Origin: Leptospiraceae bacterium
GTDB taxonomy: Bacteria; Spirochaetota; Leptospiria; Leptospirales; Leptospiraceae
DNA length: 64,000 nt
Assembly: GCA_024233865.1 (NCBI GenBank)
Contig: JACKPA010000011.1
Span: 124,001-188,000, forward strand
Reading direction: 5' to 3'
Shown here: positions 8,798 through 16,945 of the stretch, piece by piece
Numbering within the stretch: the first letter of the stretch is position 1
How the letters are laid out: every line of letters begins with the position of its first letter
The notes under the pieces: generated by a model
The model's input: the letters and a program-made list of their open reading frames with translations, nothing else
The model's database searches: none
Told to the model about the DNA's origin: nothing
Position numbers and translations under genes: made by a program

Positions 8798-9169
8798 ATG
8801 GAAAATCTTTACGAACTTACAGAAGGGCAACTAAGCATTATGGTAACCAATACGGGTAAACAAATTCAAGTTCTATGGGAAGGGAAGAGCAACGAAAGGA
8901 ATCCTTCCCAATTTTTAAAACCGTTTTTTAATCGAATTTTTGAATCTTCAAAATCTTTAAAACTTCCAATAGTAATGGATTTCAAAAAATTTCAATATAT
9001 GAACTCTTCAACAGTAACACCTATTGTGCAAATGTTGGAATATGCCAAAAGAGAAAATGTAGCCCTGACTTTTTTGTATGATAATAATAGAACTTGGCAG
9101 GAACTCAACTTTCAGGCAATGAAAATCTTTGAATCAGAGCATCCGCCTATTCGAATTATAGAAAAGTAG
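8798..9169 (+). CDS. STAS-like / slr1659-type small regulator
   Basis: 123 residues. The core VMDFKKFQYMNSSTVTPIVQML sits where anti-sigma-factor antagonists have their conserved switch segment with Ser-Ser, and the fold prediction from this pattern is STAS-like. NCBI uses the name slr1659 superfamily regulator for similar proteins, as I recall. Its neighbour upstream is an RsbW-like ATPase, so the two could form a partner-switching pair in which one of the serines is the phosphorylation site. It has a good Shine-Dalgarno (AAGGG at 8789-8793). Confidence 0.55.
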   Translation: MENLYELTEGQLSIMVTNTGKQIQVLWEGKSNERNPSQFLKPFFNRIFESSKSLKLPIVMDFKKFQYMNSSTVTPIVQMLEYAKRENVALTFLYDNNRTWQELNFQAMKIFESEHPPIRIIEK

Positions 9170-9178
9170 TAACGCAAT

Positions 9179-10849
9179 ATGGACAATCCTTTGAATCCAA
9201 CTAATAAAGACGCAACAACAAATATTTGGGGTAAGCACCCAAAAATGCGGTTGAAAAGTTTTTTGAATCCAGTTATTAAAGAACAGTTTAGAAATTATTT
9301 AAACAAACTTACTCATAAATGGGCAAATATTCTTTCTTTATTGTGTATATTTCTTGTACCTTTGTTTATAATTCTAGACTATTTTACGATGGCAAGCAGT
9401 TTGTTTTATAGTTTTGTTATATATCGTTTGCTATGTACTTTTACCGTGTTTGTACTTTATTTGGTACTGAGGTTTACAAAAGCAAGCGACTATTCTTTTA
9501 TTTATGGTTATTTATTTTCGGTTTCCATTGCCGGAATGATTATCACCATGACAAAAGATTTGGGTGGTTTTGATTCCAGTTATTATGCCGGTTTGAATTT
9601 GGTGATCATCGCCATAAATCTGCTTATACCATGGAGACCAATTCACTCAACTATAAATGGAACTTTCATTTTGCTAGCATACTTGCTTGTGAACTTCTTT
9701 TTTAGTAATACCTTTAATATTACCAATTTGATTAACAATATATTTTTTATGTCATCAACTATTTTATTTTCTGTTGTTGTAAACTATCTCAACTACCAGA
9801 CTTGGAAAAAAGAATTTGTTCAAAGGGCAAGCTTGGAATATTCTCAGTTAGACGATATACAAAAATTGGCAACGGCTGCTAAAACAGTTTCTCAAGGAGA
9901 CCTTACGGTAAATATTGAAATACCGAAATCCCAAGAGCAGGAAATGAATACAGCCATAACTCTGGCAACTTCTTTTAATACCATGGTAAATGATTTGCGT
10001 GGGATTTTGAGCCAAGTGATCTCTGTTATCAAAACAAGGTCAAGGTATAGCCATGAAATGAAAGATCTGATAGACGATCTTTCCCGAGGCTCTAAAGAAC
10101 AAATTGCCAAAACGCACGATGCTTCTCGAATTATCCAGCAAATCATGCAAGATATACTTGCCAATTCCAATAAAGCGAGTGAAATCGCCAACTTGGCAAA
10201 AGATACTTTAGCAATAGCCTTAAAAAGTGAGACCGTTCTCGAAAGCTCTGTAGAGGGAATGGACAAAATTGACGAAGTCGTGAACAATTCGACTCAAAAA
10301 GTTTTTGAATTAAAAACGTCCAGTGAACGAATTAGCGAAATTATCAAAGTTATTATAGATATAGCTGACAAAACCAATCTGCTTTCTTTGAACGCAGCGA
10401 TTGAAGCTGCGAGAGCCGGTGACCAAGGGAAAGGTTTTGGAGTTGTTGCAAACGAAGTTCGAAAATTGGCAGAAAAAACCGCTGATGCAACCCAAGAAAC
10501 AACTTCTATTATTAAAAAAATTCAAAAAGATATCAGAGATTCCATTCAATCCATCAACTTGATCACACAAGAAGTTCAATCAGCCAGAAAGCTAGTCTTA
10601 AAAATTTCTACATCTATGAAAGAAATCATAGATGTAATCAAAAAATATGAATCTATGGTCGTTGAAATAGCTTCTGCCGGTGATGATCAAAGATCATCGA
10701 GCCAACAAATATTTGAATACAATAATTCTATTATCGTAGTATCTCAGGGGCTGTCTTCTAAGATTGAAAAAATCACGTCTATTTCCAACAACCTAGACCA
10801 ATTAACTGAAAGCTTAGAATCCGATATAAGTAAATTCCGCTTAAACTAA
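9179..10849 (+). CDS. Methyl-accepting chemotaxis protein with multi-pass membrane sensor
   Basis: 556 residues. Residues about 45-205 contain five to six hydrophobic segments and no large periplasmic domain, so it senses within or near the membrane. A HAMP-like linker follows (about 215-280) and then a long coiled-coil signalling domain with the conserved hairpin tip (DKTNLLSLNAAIEAARAG, GFGVVANEVRKLAEK). It transmits to CheA/CheW. It begins 9 bp after the STAS-like gene, which ties the regulator pair to this receptor. The hairpin tip matches the window's CheA/CheW set at 27-34 kb only by family logic. Confidence 0.9.
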   Translation: MDNPLNPTNKDATTNIWGKHPKMRLKSFLNPVIKEQFRNYLNKLTHKWANILSLLCIFLVPLFIILDYFTMASSLFYSFVIYRLLCTFTVFVLYLVLRFTKASDYSFIYGYLFSVSIAGMIITMTKDLGGFDSSYYAGLNLVIIAINLLIPWRPIHSTINGTFILLAYLLVNFFFSNTFNITNLINNIFFMSSTILFSVVVNYLNYQTWKKEFVQRASLEYSQLDDIQKLATAAKTVSQGDLTVNIEIPKSQEQEMNTAITLATSFNTMVNDLRGILSQVISVIKTRSRYSHEMKDLIDDLSRGSKEQIAKTHDASRIIQQIMQDILANSNKASEIANLAKDTLAIALKSETVLESSVEGMDKIDEVVNNSTQKVFELKTSSERISEIIKVIIDIADKTNLLSLNAAIEAARAGDQGKGFGVVANEVRKLAEKTADATQETTSIIKKIQKDIRDSIQSINLITQEVQSARKLVLKISTSMKEIIDVIKKYESMVVEIASAGDDQRSSSQQIFEYNNSIIVVSQGLSSKIEKITSISNNLDQLTESLESDISKFRLN

Positions 10850-10859
10850 GATATGTTTT

Positions 10860-11057
10860 TTATTGGTTTTGCTCGTTTTGGTTATTATCTTCCTTATCTT
10901 CTAAGTTTTGTTTTTCACCCACAAAATCAACTTTACACCCAGGAAAATAAAAATCATAGTAAACGTCTGACAAATTCTTTCGTTTTTGCTTTTTAACGGT
11001 TTTTCCCAAATCAACCGTAATGGAAAGGTTTGAAAATATATCTTTTTGCTTGTCCAT
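10860..11057 (-). CDS. Small charged protein, unknown
   Basis: About 65 residues, starting at ATG 11057 just downstream of a strong purine tract (GGGGGGAT on the minus strand), which decides the start. The sequence is hydrophilic and ends in a run of acidic and Asn/Gln residues (KEDNNQNEQNQ). No signal peptide or known motif. It lies convergent with the chemoreceptor. I do not recognise it. Confidence 0.45.
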   Translation of the reverse strand: MDKQKDIFSNLSITVDLGKTVKKQKRKNLSDVYYDFYFPGCKVDFVGEKQNLEDKEDNNQNEQNQ

Positions 11058-11107
11058 GATCCCCCCCATTTTCTAAAAGGATTATATACAAGGGTTTTAG
11101 ATGACAC

Positions 11108-11417
11108 TTTTATGTCAACAAAAATACATAAAAATGTCTCTTCGGTGTTTCCACTTAGTATCTCGACACTTTGGCAGGCATCGTAAGCTCGATAAGCATT
11201 GCCATCCGGGAAAAGTATTAAAAGAAGAATTTTCTTATAGGAAAAAGGTCTTTACTCAAAAAGGCAATTAGAATTATACTAATCTTGACGGCTAAAATTG
11301 TGGTTAGTTGCTATCCTAAATTTACCGAAGGATGGCAGACCATGGTTCGATAATATCACCATGGCACCAACTTTAATTTTATAGCTTGTTACCAAAAAGG
11401 ATAGGTAGTTAGAAAAA
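11108..11417. other. 310-bp intergenic region with several hairpins
   Basis: No open frame of note. Three nested or adjacent inverted repeats can be read: around 11172-11204 (GGCA ... ATCG ... CGAT ... TGCC), 11314-11335 (ATCCT ... AGGAT) and 11339-11367 (ACCATGG ... CCATGGC, perfect 6-bp arms). They precede the NrnA gene. They may form a structured leader or be remnants of a mobile element. None of them forms a tRNA cloverleaf and none is followed by a T-run. Confidence 0.35.
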
Positions 11418-12425
11418 ATGGGGGATAACATTCAAAAACTAAAAAAGTTATTAACTCTCCTGTCTAAGAGAGATAACTTTATCATAACAACTCACGTGAA
11501 ATCGGATGCAGACGGGATAGGAGCTGAATTAGCTCTTTCTCACTTGCTTACCAATATTCAAAAGACAAATCTCATTTTGAATCCAGACGAAGTAAGGGAA
11601 AAATACAAGTTTATCGATACAAAGTCGAATATACACTATTTTGATACAAGTAGTATGATTCGTATTCCGGAAAATCCTACCGTAGTAATTGTGGATAATT
11701 CTGATATCGGAAGAATTGGACAAATCAAAAGTTTTATTAATGAGGATAAAACAAATCTTATTGCAATTGACCATCACAATGAATTGGAAGATTCACCATG
11801 GTTGTATGCTTTTCCGGAAGTGGGGTCTACTTCTGAAATTATATACGAATTAATTTCCATGTCAAATTTACGTTTGGACTATGATACTGCGGTTGCCATT
11901 TATATGGGTATTATTATGGACACCGGTCAATTTCGTTATAACAAAACCCGTCCAAGAACACACGAAATTGCAGCCAAATTGCTTGAGTTTGGCTTTCCAA
12001 CGGAGGATTTGTCCAGGAGGGTATTTGAAAATACACCCATCGAAACTCTTTATTTAAAAAGGGACATCTATTCTACTCTAGTTGTTTATCCGGAATCTCA
12101 TTTTGTAACGGTTTCCATTACACGCGAAATGCTAAGTCAATATAATTTTACGGCAAATCCTTCGGAACACGTAGTAAATGACATGCTTGGTCCGGCAGAT
12201 ATTTATATGGTTGCTTCTTTTACCGAAATGGAAAATGGAATGGTAAAAATTAGCTTACGCTCCAAAGGAAATTACAACGTTTGCAGTATTGCCAAAGAAT
12301 TCTCCGGTGGTGGACATACAAACGCTTCCGGTGCTACTACCCAGGGGACAATAGAAGATGTAAGGGCTGATGTTGTAGCCAAATTAATAGAGCTTTATAA
12401 TAATACTTACGCAAACGGGTTATAA
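11418..12425 (+). CDS. nrnA: NrnA-like DHH/DHHA1 phosphoesterase
   Basis: 335 residues of the DHH family: motif I variant HVKSDADGIGAE near residue 24, VDNSD near 92, the DHH motif AIDHHNE near 116 and the DHHA1 GGGHTNASGA near 296. These Mn-dependent enzymes degrade nanoRNA and pAp, and some cleave linear dinucleotides from c-di-AMP or c-di-GMP. Motif I is HVKSDAD rather than the commoner HINPDGD, but the metal-binding His/Asp/Asp pattern remains. It is likely cytoplasmic and first in a run with the MBOAT gene, which starts 8 bp after its stop. Confidence 0.85.
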   Translation: MGDNIQKLKKLLTLLSKRDNFIITTHVKSDADGIGAELALSHLLTNIQKTNLILNPDEVREKYKFIDTKSNIHYFDTSSMIRIPENPTVVIVDNSDIGRIGQIKSFINEDKTNLIAIDHHNELEDSPWLYAFPEVGSTSEIIYELISMSNLRLDYDTAVAIYMGIIMDTGQFRYNKTRPRTHEIAAKLLEFGFPTEDLSRRVFENTPIETLYLKRDIYSTLVVYPESHFVTVSITREMLSQYNFTANPSEHVVNDMLGPADIYMVASFTEMENGMVKISLRSKGNYNVCSIAKEFSGGGHTNASGATTQGTIEDVRADVVAKLIELYNNTYANGL

Positions 12426-12433
12426 AATAAGAC

Positions 12434-13912
12434 ATGTTGTTTAATTCGATTCCATTTATCTTCTTTTTTGCAGTTGTTTACACTATTTATTGGAACATAC
12501 CCAAAAAGCTTAGGCAGGTTTTTTTAACCCTCAGTGGAATTGCCTTTTATGCCTATTACTCCGTTCCGCTTTTGATCCACTTCGTGATAATAATTGTTCT
12601 CAACTATTATTTATATTATAAAATTCACACTACAAAAACCAAATTGTACGCCAGCTTAGCGGTTATTTTGAACTTGGTGAACCTTGGGTTTTTTAAATAT
12701 TTTTACTTTTTCACAAATTTTTTGGGGGACATTACAAGGATAGCCATATTCAAACAAGCTCCGGATTTGTTTCATATCGCACTACCCCTTGCCATTAGCT
12801 TTTATTCCTTTCAAATGATAGCGGCAGCAGTTGACGAATATCGGAAGCCTTCCCAAGATTTGATCACATTCAAAAATTATCTTTCGTTTGTACTCTTTTT
12901 TCCAGTCTTGATTGCCGGACCTATAATGAGAACAAACGACTTTTTTCCCAACTTCACAAGGGTAAATCCGGAAAAGGACCAAATTTATAGAGCCTGTTAC
13001 TTGATGGTTTCCGGTCTTATTAAAAAGGTTTTGATCGCTGACCCCATAGCCCTTATTATCGCTCCGGTTTATGCAAATCCAAACGAATACTCAGCTCTCA
13101 CAATTGCTATGGCAGCAGTCTTTTATGCTTTCCAAGTTTATGCTGATTTTTCTGGTTTGACGGATATGGCGAGATCGGTTGCTTTGTTTTTGGGGTTTGA
13201 AATACCGGAAAACTTTTATGGCTCATTCTTTTCTACCAGTGCAAGAGAACTGTGGAAAAGATGGCATGCAACCCTCTCCTTTTGGTTGAGGGACTATATC
13301 TATTTTCCTTTGGGAGGAAGTCGGAAAGGGGAATTTCGCACTTATATTAACCTGCTTATAACAATGACATTAGGAGGTCTTTGGCATGGAGCTAATTATA
13401 CCTACGTAGCCTGGGGTGCATATTGGGGAATTCTTTTGGGATTAGAAAGATACCTTGAAGATAAATTACACCTCCCATTGACTCCAAAGAAAAGCAAAGT
13501 GCTAATGGTTATTAAAGCAATGATTGTTTTTTGTTTTTTTTCGTTTAGTGCCTTGATGTTTCGGGCGAATAACGCAGAATCTATGATTGACTTAATTGTT
13601 GGAGTGTTTAGTAATAATCCAATGTACTTACAAGAACAAATTATGGGAGTAGGAGGAGAGTGGCTAATTGACGGAATGGGGCTTGTTGCTAGTGAAACTC
13701 CGTTTTTGATGAACACCTTTAAAACCTACGAAACTGTTATTTATATGTTTATATTAATTTTCTTTTTTCAAGTAGTTCAATACAAACCGGAAACTATGGA
13801 TAGATTTAGGAAGTACGACCCAATTTTAGTTCCCGTACTAGGTGTACTTACAATTTTTATGTTGGCTCTTCTTTCTCAAGGAGGAGAGACTTTTATTTAT
13901 TATCAGTTTTAA
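12434..13912 (+). CDS. MBOAT O-acyltransferase (AlgI/DltB type)
   Basis: 492 residues with about ten membrane segments. The family core ARELWKRWHATLSFWLRDY, PLGGSRKG and LGGLWHGANYTYVAWG is clear; the His in LWHG is the catalytic histidine. AlgI-type proteins pass acyl groups across the membrane to an exported polysaccharide or envelope target, usually with a secreted partner of the SGNH or DUF1574 type. The partner is probably the next gene. The acceptor is unknown; no alginate or exopolysaccharide polymerase is in the window. Confidence 0.9.
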   Translation: MLFNSIPFIFFFAVVYTIYWNIPKKLRQVFLTLSGIAFYAYYSVPLLIHFVIIIVLNYYLYYKIHTTKTKLYASLAVILNLVNLGFFKYFYFFTNFLGDITRIAIFKQAPDLFHIALPLAISFYSFQMIAAAVDEYRKPSQDLITFKNYLSFVLFFPVLIAGPIMRTNDFFPNFTRVNPEKDQIYRACYLMVSGLIKKVLIADPIALIIAPVYANPNEYSALTIAMAAVFYAFQVYADFSGLTDMARSVALFLGFEIPENFYGSFFSTSARELWKRWHATLSFWLRDYIYFPLGGSRKGEFRTYINLLITMTLGGLWHGANYTYVAWGAYWGILLGLERYLEDKLHLPLTPKKSKVLMVIKAMIVFCFFSFSALMFRANNAESMIDLIVGVFSNNPMYLQEQIMGVGGEWLIDGMGLVASETPFLMNTFKTYETVIYMFILIFFFQVVQYKPETMDRFRKYDPILVPVLGVLTIFMLALLSQGGETFIYYQF

Positions 13913-13916
13913 GAAT

Positions 13917-14999
13917 ATGTTAAAGCACAAATTTTTACTTTTACCGTTTGTTATTTTTATTATAGCTTTTTTGCTAGATAAGTTTTTTATGATAGAGTCG
14001 ATCCACGTATACTATTCGAAAACTCTATCCGAGATAAACTATTTTCACAAACCGGAATTGTTTGATGAAATGAAAAAATACTTATCCCAAAAAGATCGGA
14101 AAAAGGTATTTGTTTATTTTGGAAATTCGAGAGCTTTGCTGTTTAGCAATGAATACATCGCCCAAGAGTACCCAGAATGGATACTTTATAATTTCTCCGT
14201 TCCTGGTGGGACTCCGGATTATGCACTCTATTGGTTGGAGCAGTTCGAATCGGAAGGAGTTCATCCTGATTTTGTTTTGATAGACGCTTCCATAGAAGTG
14301 TTTAATCAAACTCCGGTTATTAAGCTAGACGAAGTTTTGTTAAATGGTGTGGATTTTAGCTTTGTCTTTAGATATTGGAACAGGTATTCACCTAACGATA
14401 GAAACAATTTTATTGCCAAAAGACTATTTCGACTCTACCAATACAGACCAAAATTCAACATAATCTTATCTCGCCTAAAAGATGATGGTAGATTTGTCCG
14501 AATATTTGAGAACTTTCGAAAAGAGGTGAGACAAAAGCTAAAAAAAGAGAGAGGAAGTGCTACTTCCGAGATGAAGGCGAGCCATACATCTTCCAAAGAA
14601 TTTATCCGAAACAATGCAGAGTTCACCTACCTGTCTTATATTACACCCTATACTTTTAGTGATAGTATGCTTGCATTTCTACAAGACGATATTCTGATTT
14701 TGCAGAAAATGAAGGTCCCTCACGCAGTTATTCTAGTTCGAATCGCTCCTCCATACTACAATATAATTAAAACAAAGAAAATACATGAAAATCCAGAAGA
14801 TACAACTACGGTTTATGATATTTGGTATGCAAAAGTAGGGAAAAGCTTGGAACAAACTTCTACTCCCCTATTCAATATGAATGAAGATGGTGATTATGAT
14901 TGTGATGACTTTTCGGATGCAAGTCACATGTCAACAACGTGCTATCCGGCTTATACGGATTATATCTTTAAAAATATTCAAAAGCAATTAGGACAATGA
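13917..14999 (+). CDS. DUF1574 protein, SGNH-like partner of MBOAT
   Basis: I start at ATG 13917 (MLKHKFLLLPFVIFI), 4 bp after the MBOAT stop; an upstream start at 13842 lies wholly within that gene. A single N-terminal membrane anchor is followed by a periplasmic domain. FGNSRALLF around residue 55 fits the block I Ser of SGNH hydrolases, and DASHMSTTCYP near the end supplies a plausible Asp/His. This matches DUF1574, a family I know mainly from Leptospira. With MBOAT it probably performs the second step of envelope O-acylation. The stop overlaps the next start (ATGA). Confidence 0.7.
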   Translation: MLKHKFLLLPFVIFIIAFLLDKFFMIESIHVYYSKTLSEINYFHKPELFDEMKKYLSQKDRKKVFVYFGNSRALLFSNEYIAQEYPEWILYNFSVPGGTPDYALYWLEQFESEGVHPDFVLIDASIEVFNQTPVIKLDEVLLNGVDFSFVFRYWNRYSPNDRNNFIAKRLFRLYQYRPKFNIILSRLKDDGRFVRIFENFRKEVRQKLKKERGSATSEMKASHTSSKEFIRNNAEFTYLSYITPYTFSDSMLAFLQDDILILQKMKVPHAVILVRIAPPYYNIIKTKKIHENPEDTTTVYDIWYAKVGKSLEQTSTPLFNMNEDGDYDCDDFSDASHMSTTCYPAYTDYIFKNIQKQLGQ

Positions 15000-15811
15000 A
15001 ACGATTCTTTTTTGTGTTTATCATTTTTGTTCTAAATCTCTATAGTCAAGATAGAAGCGACTTTTTTGATCCTTTTGATCATAATCTGCGTAACTACCAA
15101 GGAAAATCCGGATTTGGTGTAGATGATAAAGAATTTCAAGAATACACCCTGCCCCCTAAATCTCAAAATCCAAATTCACTGACAGGTAGTTCCCAAAACC
15201 TAATTACTCCTAAAAATGTGCAGATTCCACAGACCTTCAGTTCTTTGCTTATAAATCCCATAAGCAATACGGGCAGCCAAAGGAAAGTCAGCCCAAATGT
15301 AAATAACCCATCAGTCAATCCACTAACAGGTGAGGTTAATACGGAAGCAATGCTAAAAGCCCAACAAGAAAAAAAGGTCAAACAAGAAAAGTTAAAAGAG
15401 CTTAAAAAAAATCGAAAAATAAAGCCATACACAGAAACGAAATTTAGAAGAATGCAAATTGTATTTTTTTTAACCCTTCCTTTTTCAGCCTTGTTTTCTT
15501 ATGGTTTTGCTTCTGTTTACGGAGAGTACTTAAACAACGTAAGGAACGGTAATCTACCGGGTTATTTCCCGAAATCTCATAGACGGTTCCAAAACACTTT
15601 TGAGGGAGGCATCTTCATGTTGACCGGGGCTGTCACTCTTGCGATGCTAAATGCTTATGTAGACAGCAAACGTGTGGAAGAATACAAGAACACAAAAGCA
15701 AAACAAAGTGTTCTTTTGAATACCATTTCACCGGATAATCAAGAATTTTATCCTCAAATTTATTCGAAGAATTATCAATTTTCGTTTACCTTCGGAACCA
15801 AGCATTTTTGA
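14996..15811 (+). CDS. Secreted or membrane protein, unknown
   Basis: 271 residues. The N-terminus MKRFFFVFIIFVLNLYSQ is a signal peptide. Then comes a Pro/Asn/Ser-rich region of about 100 residues, a basic stretch with EKKVKQEKLKELKKNRK, and two probable membrane segments (about 152-172 and 202-220). Four-base overlap with the DUF1574 gene places it in the acyltransferase operon. I do not recognise the family. Confidence 0.6.
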   Translation: MKRFFFVFIIFVLNLYSQDRSDFFDPFDHNLRNYQGKSGFGVDDKEFQEYTLPPKSQNPNSLTGSSQNLITPKNVQIPQTFSSLLINPISNTGSQRKVSPNVNNPSVNPLTGEVNTEAMLKAQQEKKVKQEKLKELKKNRKIKPYTETKFRRMQIVFFLTLPFSALFSYGFASVYGEYLNNVRNGNLPGYFPKSHRRFQNTFEGGIFMLTGAVTLAMLNAYVDSKRVEEYKNTKAKQSVLLNTISPDNQEFYPQIYSKNYQFSFTFGTKHF

Positions 15812-15838
15812 AAGTGAGGTGTAACGTAGGGAAAGAAT

Positions 15839-16051
15839 TCAACTTAGTTTATGGTAATATATTGTAAAATTCCCATAATGTGCTTTTTCCGTATCAATTG
15901 CCAGAGCTAAGGGAATATACTTTTTTAGTAGAGTTGTAAGTTCCGGAGAAATTTTTCCAGAAGGTACATTTTCGAAAAGATTCCGGTCTTCTATAAAATT
16001 CAATTGAAACTTATCTTTTAAGTCTTCAATGGTAAAATCACAGTAGCTCAT
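15839..16051 (-). pseudogene. N-terminal fragment of a widespread DUF (cyanobacterial-type) protein
   Basis: About 70 residues: DFTIEDLKDKFQLNFIEDRN, then PLALAIDTEKA. I recognise this as the start of a roughly 200-residue protein family, common in cyanobacteria, that continues after 'TEKARSE' with an 'IIAPIL' segment. Here it runs into unrelated sequence and a stop after TEKA. A different copy at 42721-42990 holds the middle of the same family. It lies convergent with the operon ending at 15811. Probably non-functional. Confidence 0.55.
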
Positions 16052-16111
16052 TTTTTCTCCCAAATTTCCTGCCTTCAAAATTTTTCTTGTTTGTTCATGA
16101 ATTTCCTAGAG

Positions 16112-16474
16112 CTACTGTGGGATTTGAAGCTTGTATTTTTCAATCAGTTCTTTTTGGGTTTCTTCCCAAATGCTTTGAAGAGTCAGAGATTCTTTAATAG
16201 ATTCATCTAACTCTCCGTTTTTTAAAAGGGTTTCCGCGTGGGCAGATACTTCTTGTAATTTGGTTAGTCCAAAATTGGCAGCTACTCCTTTTATTTGATG
16301 TAAGAGAGGTTTTAACTCTGCTCCATTTTTATCCTCAATCAATTGACGAAGTTCCTGTAATCTCGTTGCAGTGTTTCCAATGAGGGTGCTTAGCATTTCT
16401 TCCAGCCATTCCATATCTTCCGGATCATCTTCATCTGCAAAAGTTGCCAATCTTGACCAATCAATAATATCCAT
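16112..16474 (-). CDS. HPt phosphotransfer protein
   Basis: 120 residues, a single HPt domain: LLHQIKGVAANFG with the phosphorylatable His 59 near the middle of a four-helix bundle. Such proteins relay phosphoryl groups between hybrid kinases and response regulators. No sensor kinase is adjacent; the closest signalling gene on the same strand is CheX (20112). There is a gap of about 110 bp to the ferrosome-like cluster upstream, so co-transcription is possible but not shown. Confidence 0.85.
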   Translation of the reverse strand: MDIIDWSRLATFADEDDPEDMEWLEEMLSTLIGNTATRLQELRQLIEDKNGAELKPLLHQIKGVAANFGLTKLQEVSAHAETLLKNGELDESIKESLTLQSIWEETQKELIEKYKLQIPQ

Positions 16475-16584
16475 ATAAATTATCCTAAAATTCTAAGAAC
16501 TACAATAACGACTTTTAGAGTTAGTAAAATTTTCTATCCTATTATAGCAATAAAAATTTCACAATTTGTGTTAGGTTCTATGAG

Positions 16585-16944
16585 TTATTTTGACTCTTCG
16601 GCTTTTATCTCAGCTTTTACATCTTCTACTTTTTCTTTGAATTCTTCTATGCTTTCTTCTACCTTCATAAACAACTTTGCAACGGATTTGATAATGGATT
16701 TTTGAACATTATCATTTGTTAGGACATAGGTAGCAACAGCTCCAACTAACATCCCTTTGTAAAACCTATCATTTTTAATTTGATTCCATTTTGAATTAAA
16801 CAAACTTCCTTGAGGGTTTTGAAGATAAGGGTTTGAATAAAAACCAGGCTGATGAGAGTGTAAGTGATGCGGTGGATGATTCATGCCCGTCACCTGATTT
16901 GGTTGTTGGTTATAGTAAGGATTTTGATTTTGCTCTTCATTCAT
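16585..16944 (-). CDS. Small membrane protein of the P1B-ATPase cluster (FezA-like?)
   Basis: 119 residues: an Asn/Gln/Pro/His-rich N-terminus (residues 1-50), then a single membrane or amphipathic segment FYKGMLVGAVATYVLTND around residues 61-78, and a Lys/Glu-rich helix at the end. Small proteins with this 'KG..GA..AY.LTN..VQ' segment occur next to HMA-containing P-type ATPases. In ferrosome clusters a small protein (FezA) sits beside the ATPase FezB; this one is a candidate for that role. The stop of the ATPase gene is at 16946, 1 bp from this start, so they are co-transcribed. Confidence 0.55.
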   Translation of the reverse strand: MNEEQNQNPYYNQQPNQVTGMNHPPHHLHSHQPGFYSNPYLQNPQGSLFNSKWNQIKNDRFYKGMLVGAVATYVLTNDNVQKSIIKSVAKLFMKVEESIEEFKEKVEDVKAEIKAEESK

Positions 16945-16945
16945 T

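Noticed and set aside
10901..11107. 68-codon minus-strand frame
   Set aside because: Overlaps the small protein at 10860-11057 in another frame; only the latter has a strong Shine-Dalgarno.
11339..11370. Possible tRNA 3' end (GGTTCGAT ... CACCA)
   Set aside because: The surrounding bases form a simple CCATGG hairpin; no acceptor, D or anticodon stems can be drawn.
13842..13916. Longer start for the DUF1574 gene
   Set aside because: Would lie entirely inside the MBOAT coding region; ATG 13917 directly follows the MBOAT stop and begins a clean membrane anchor.
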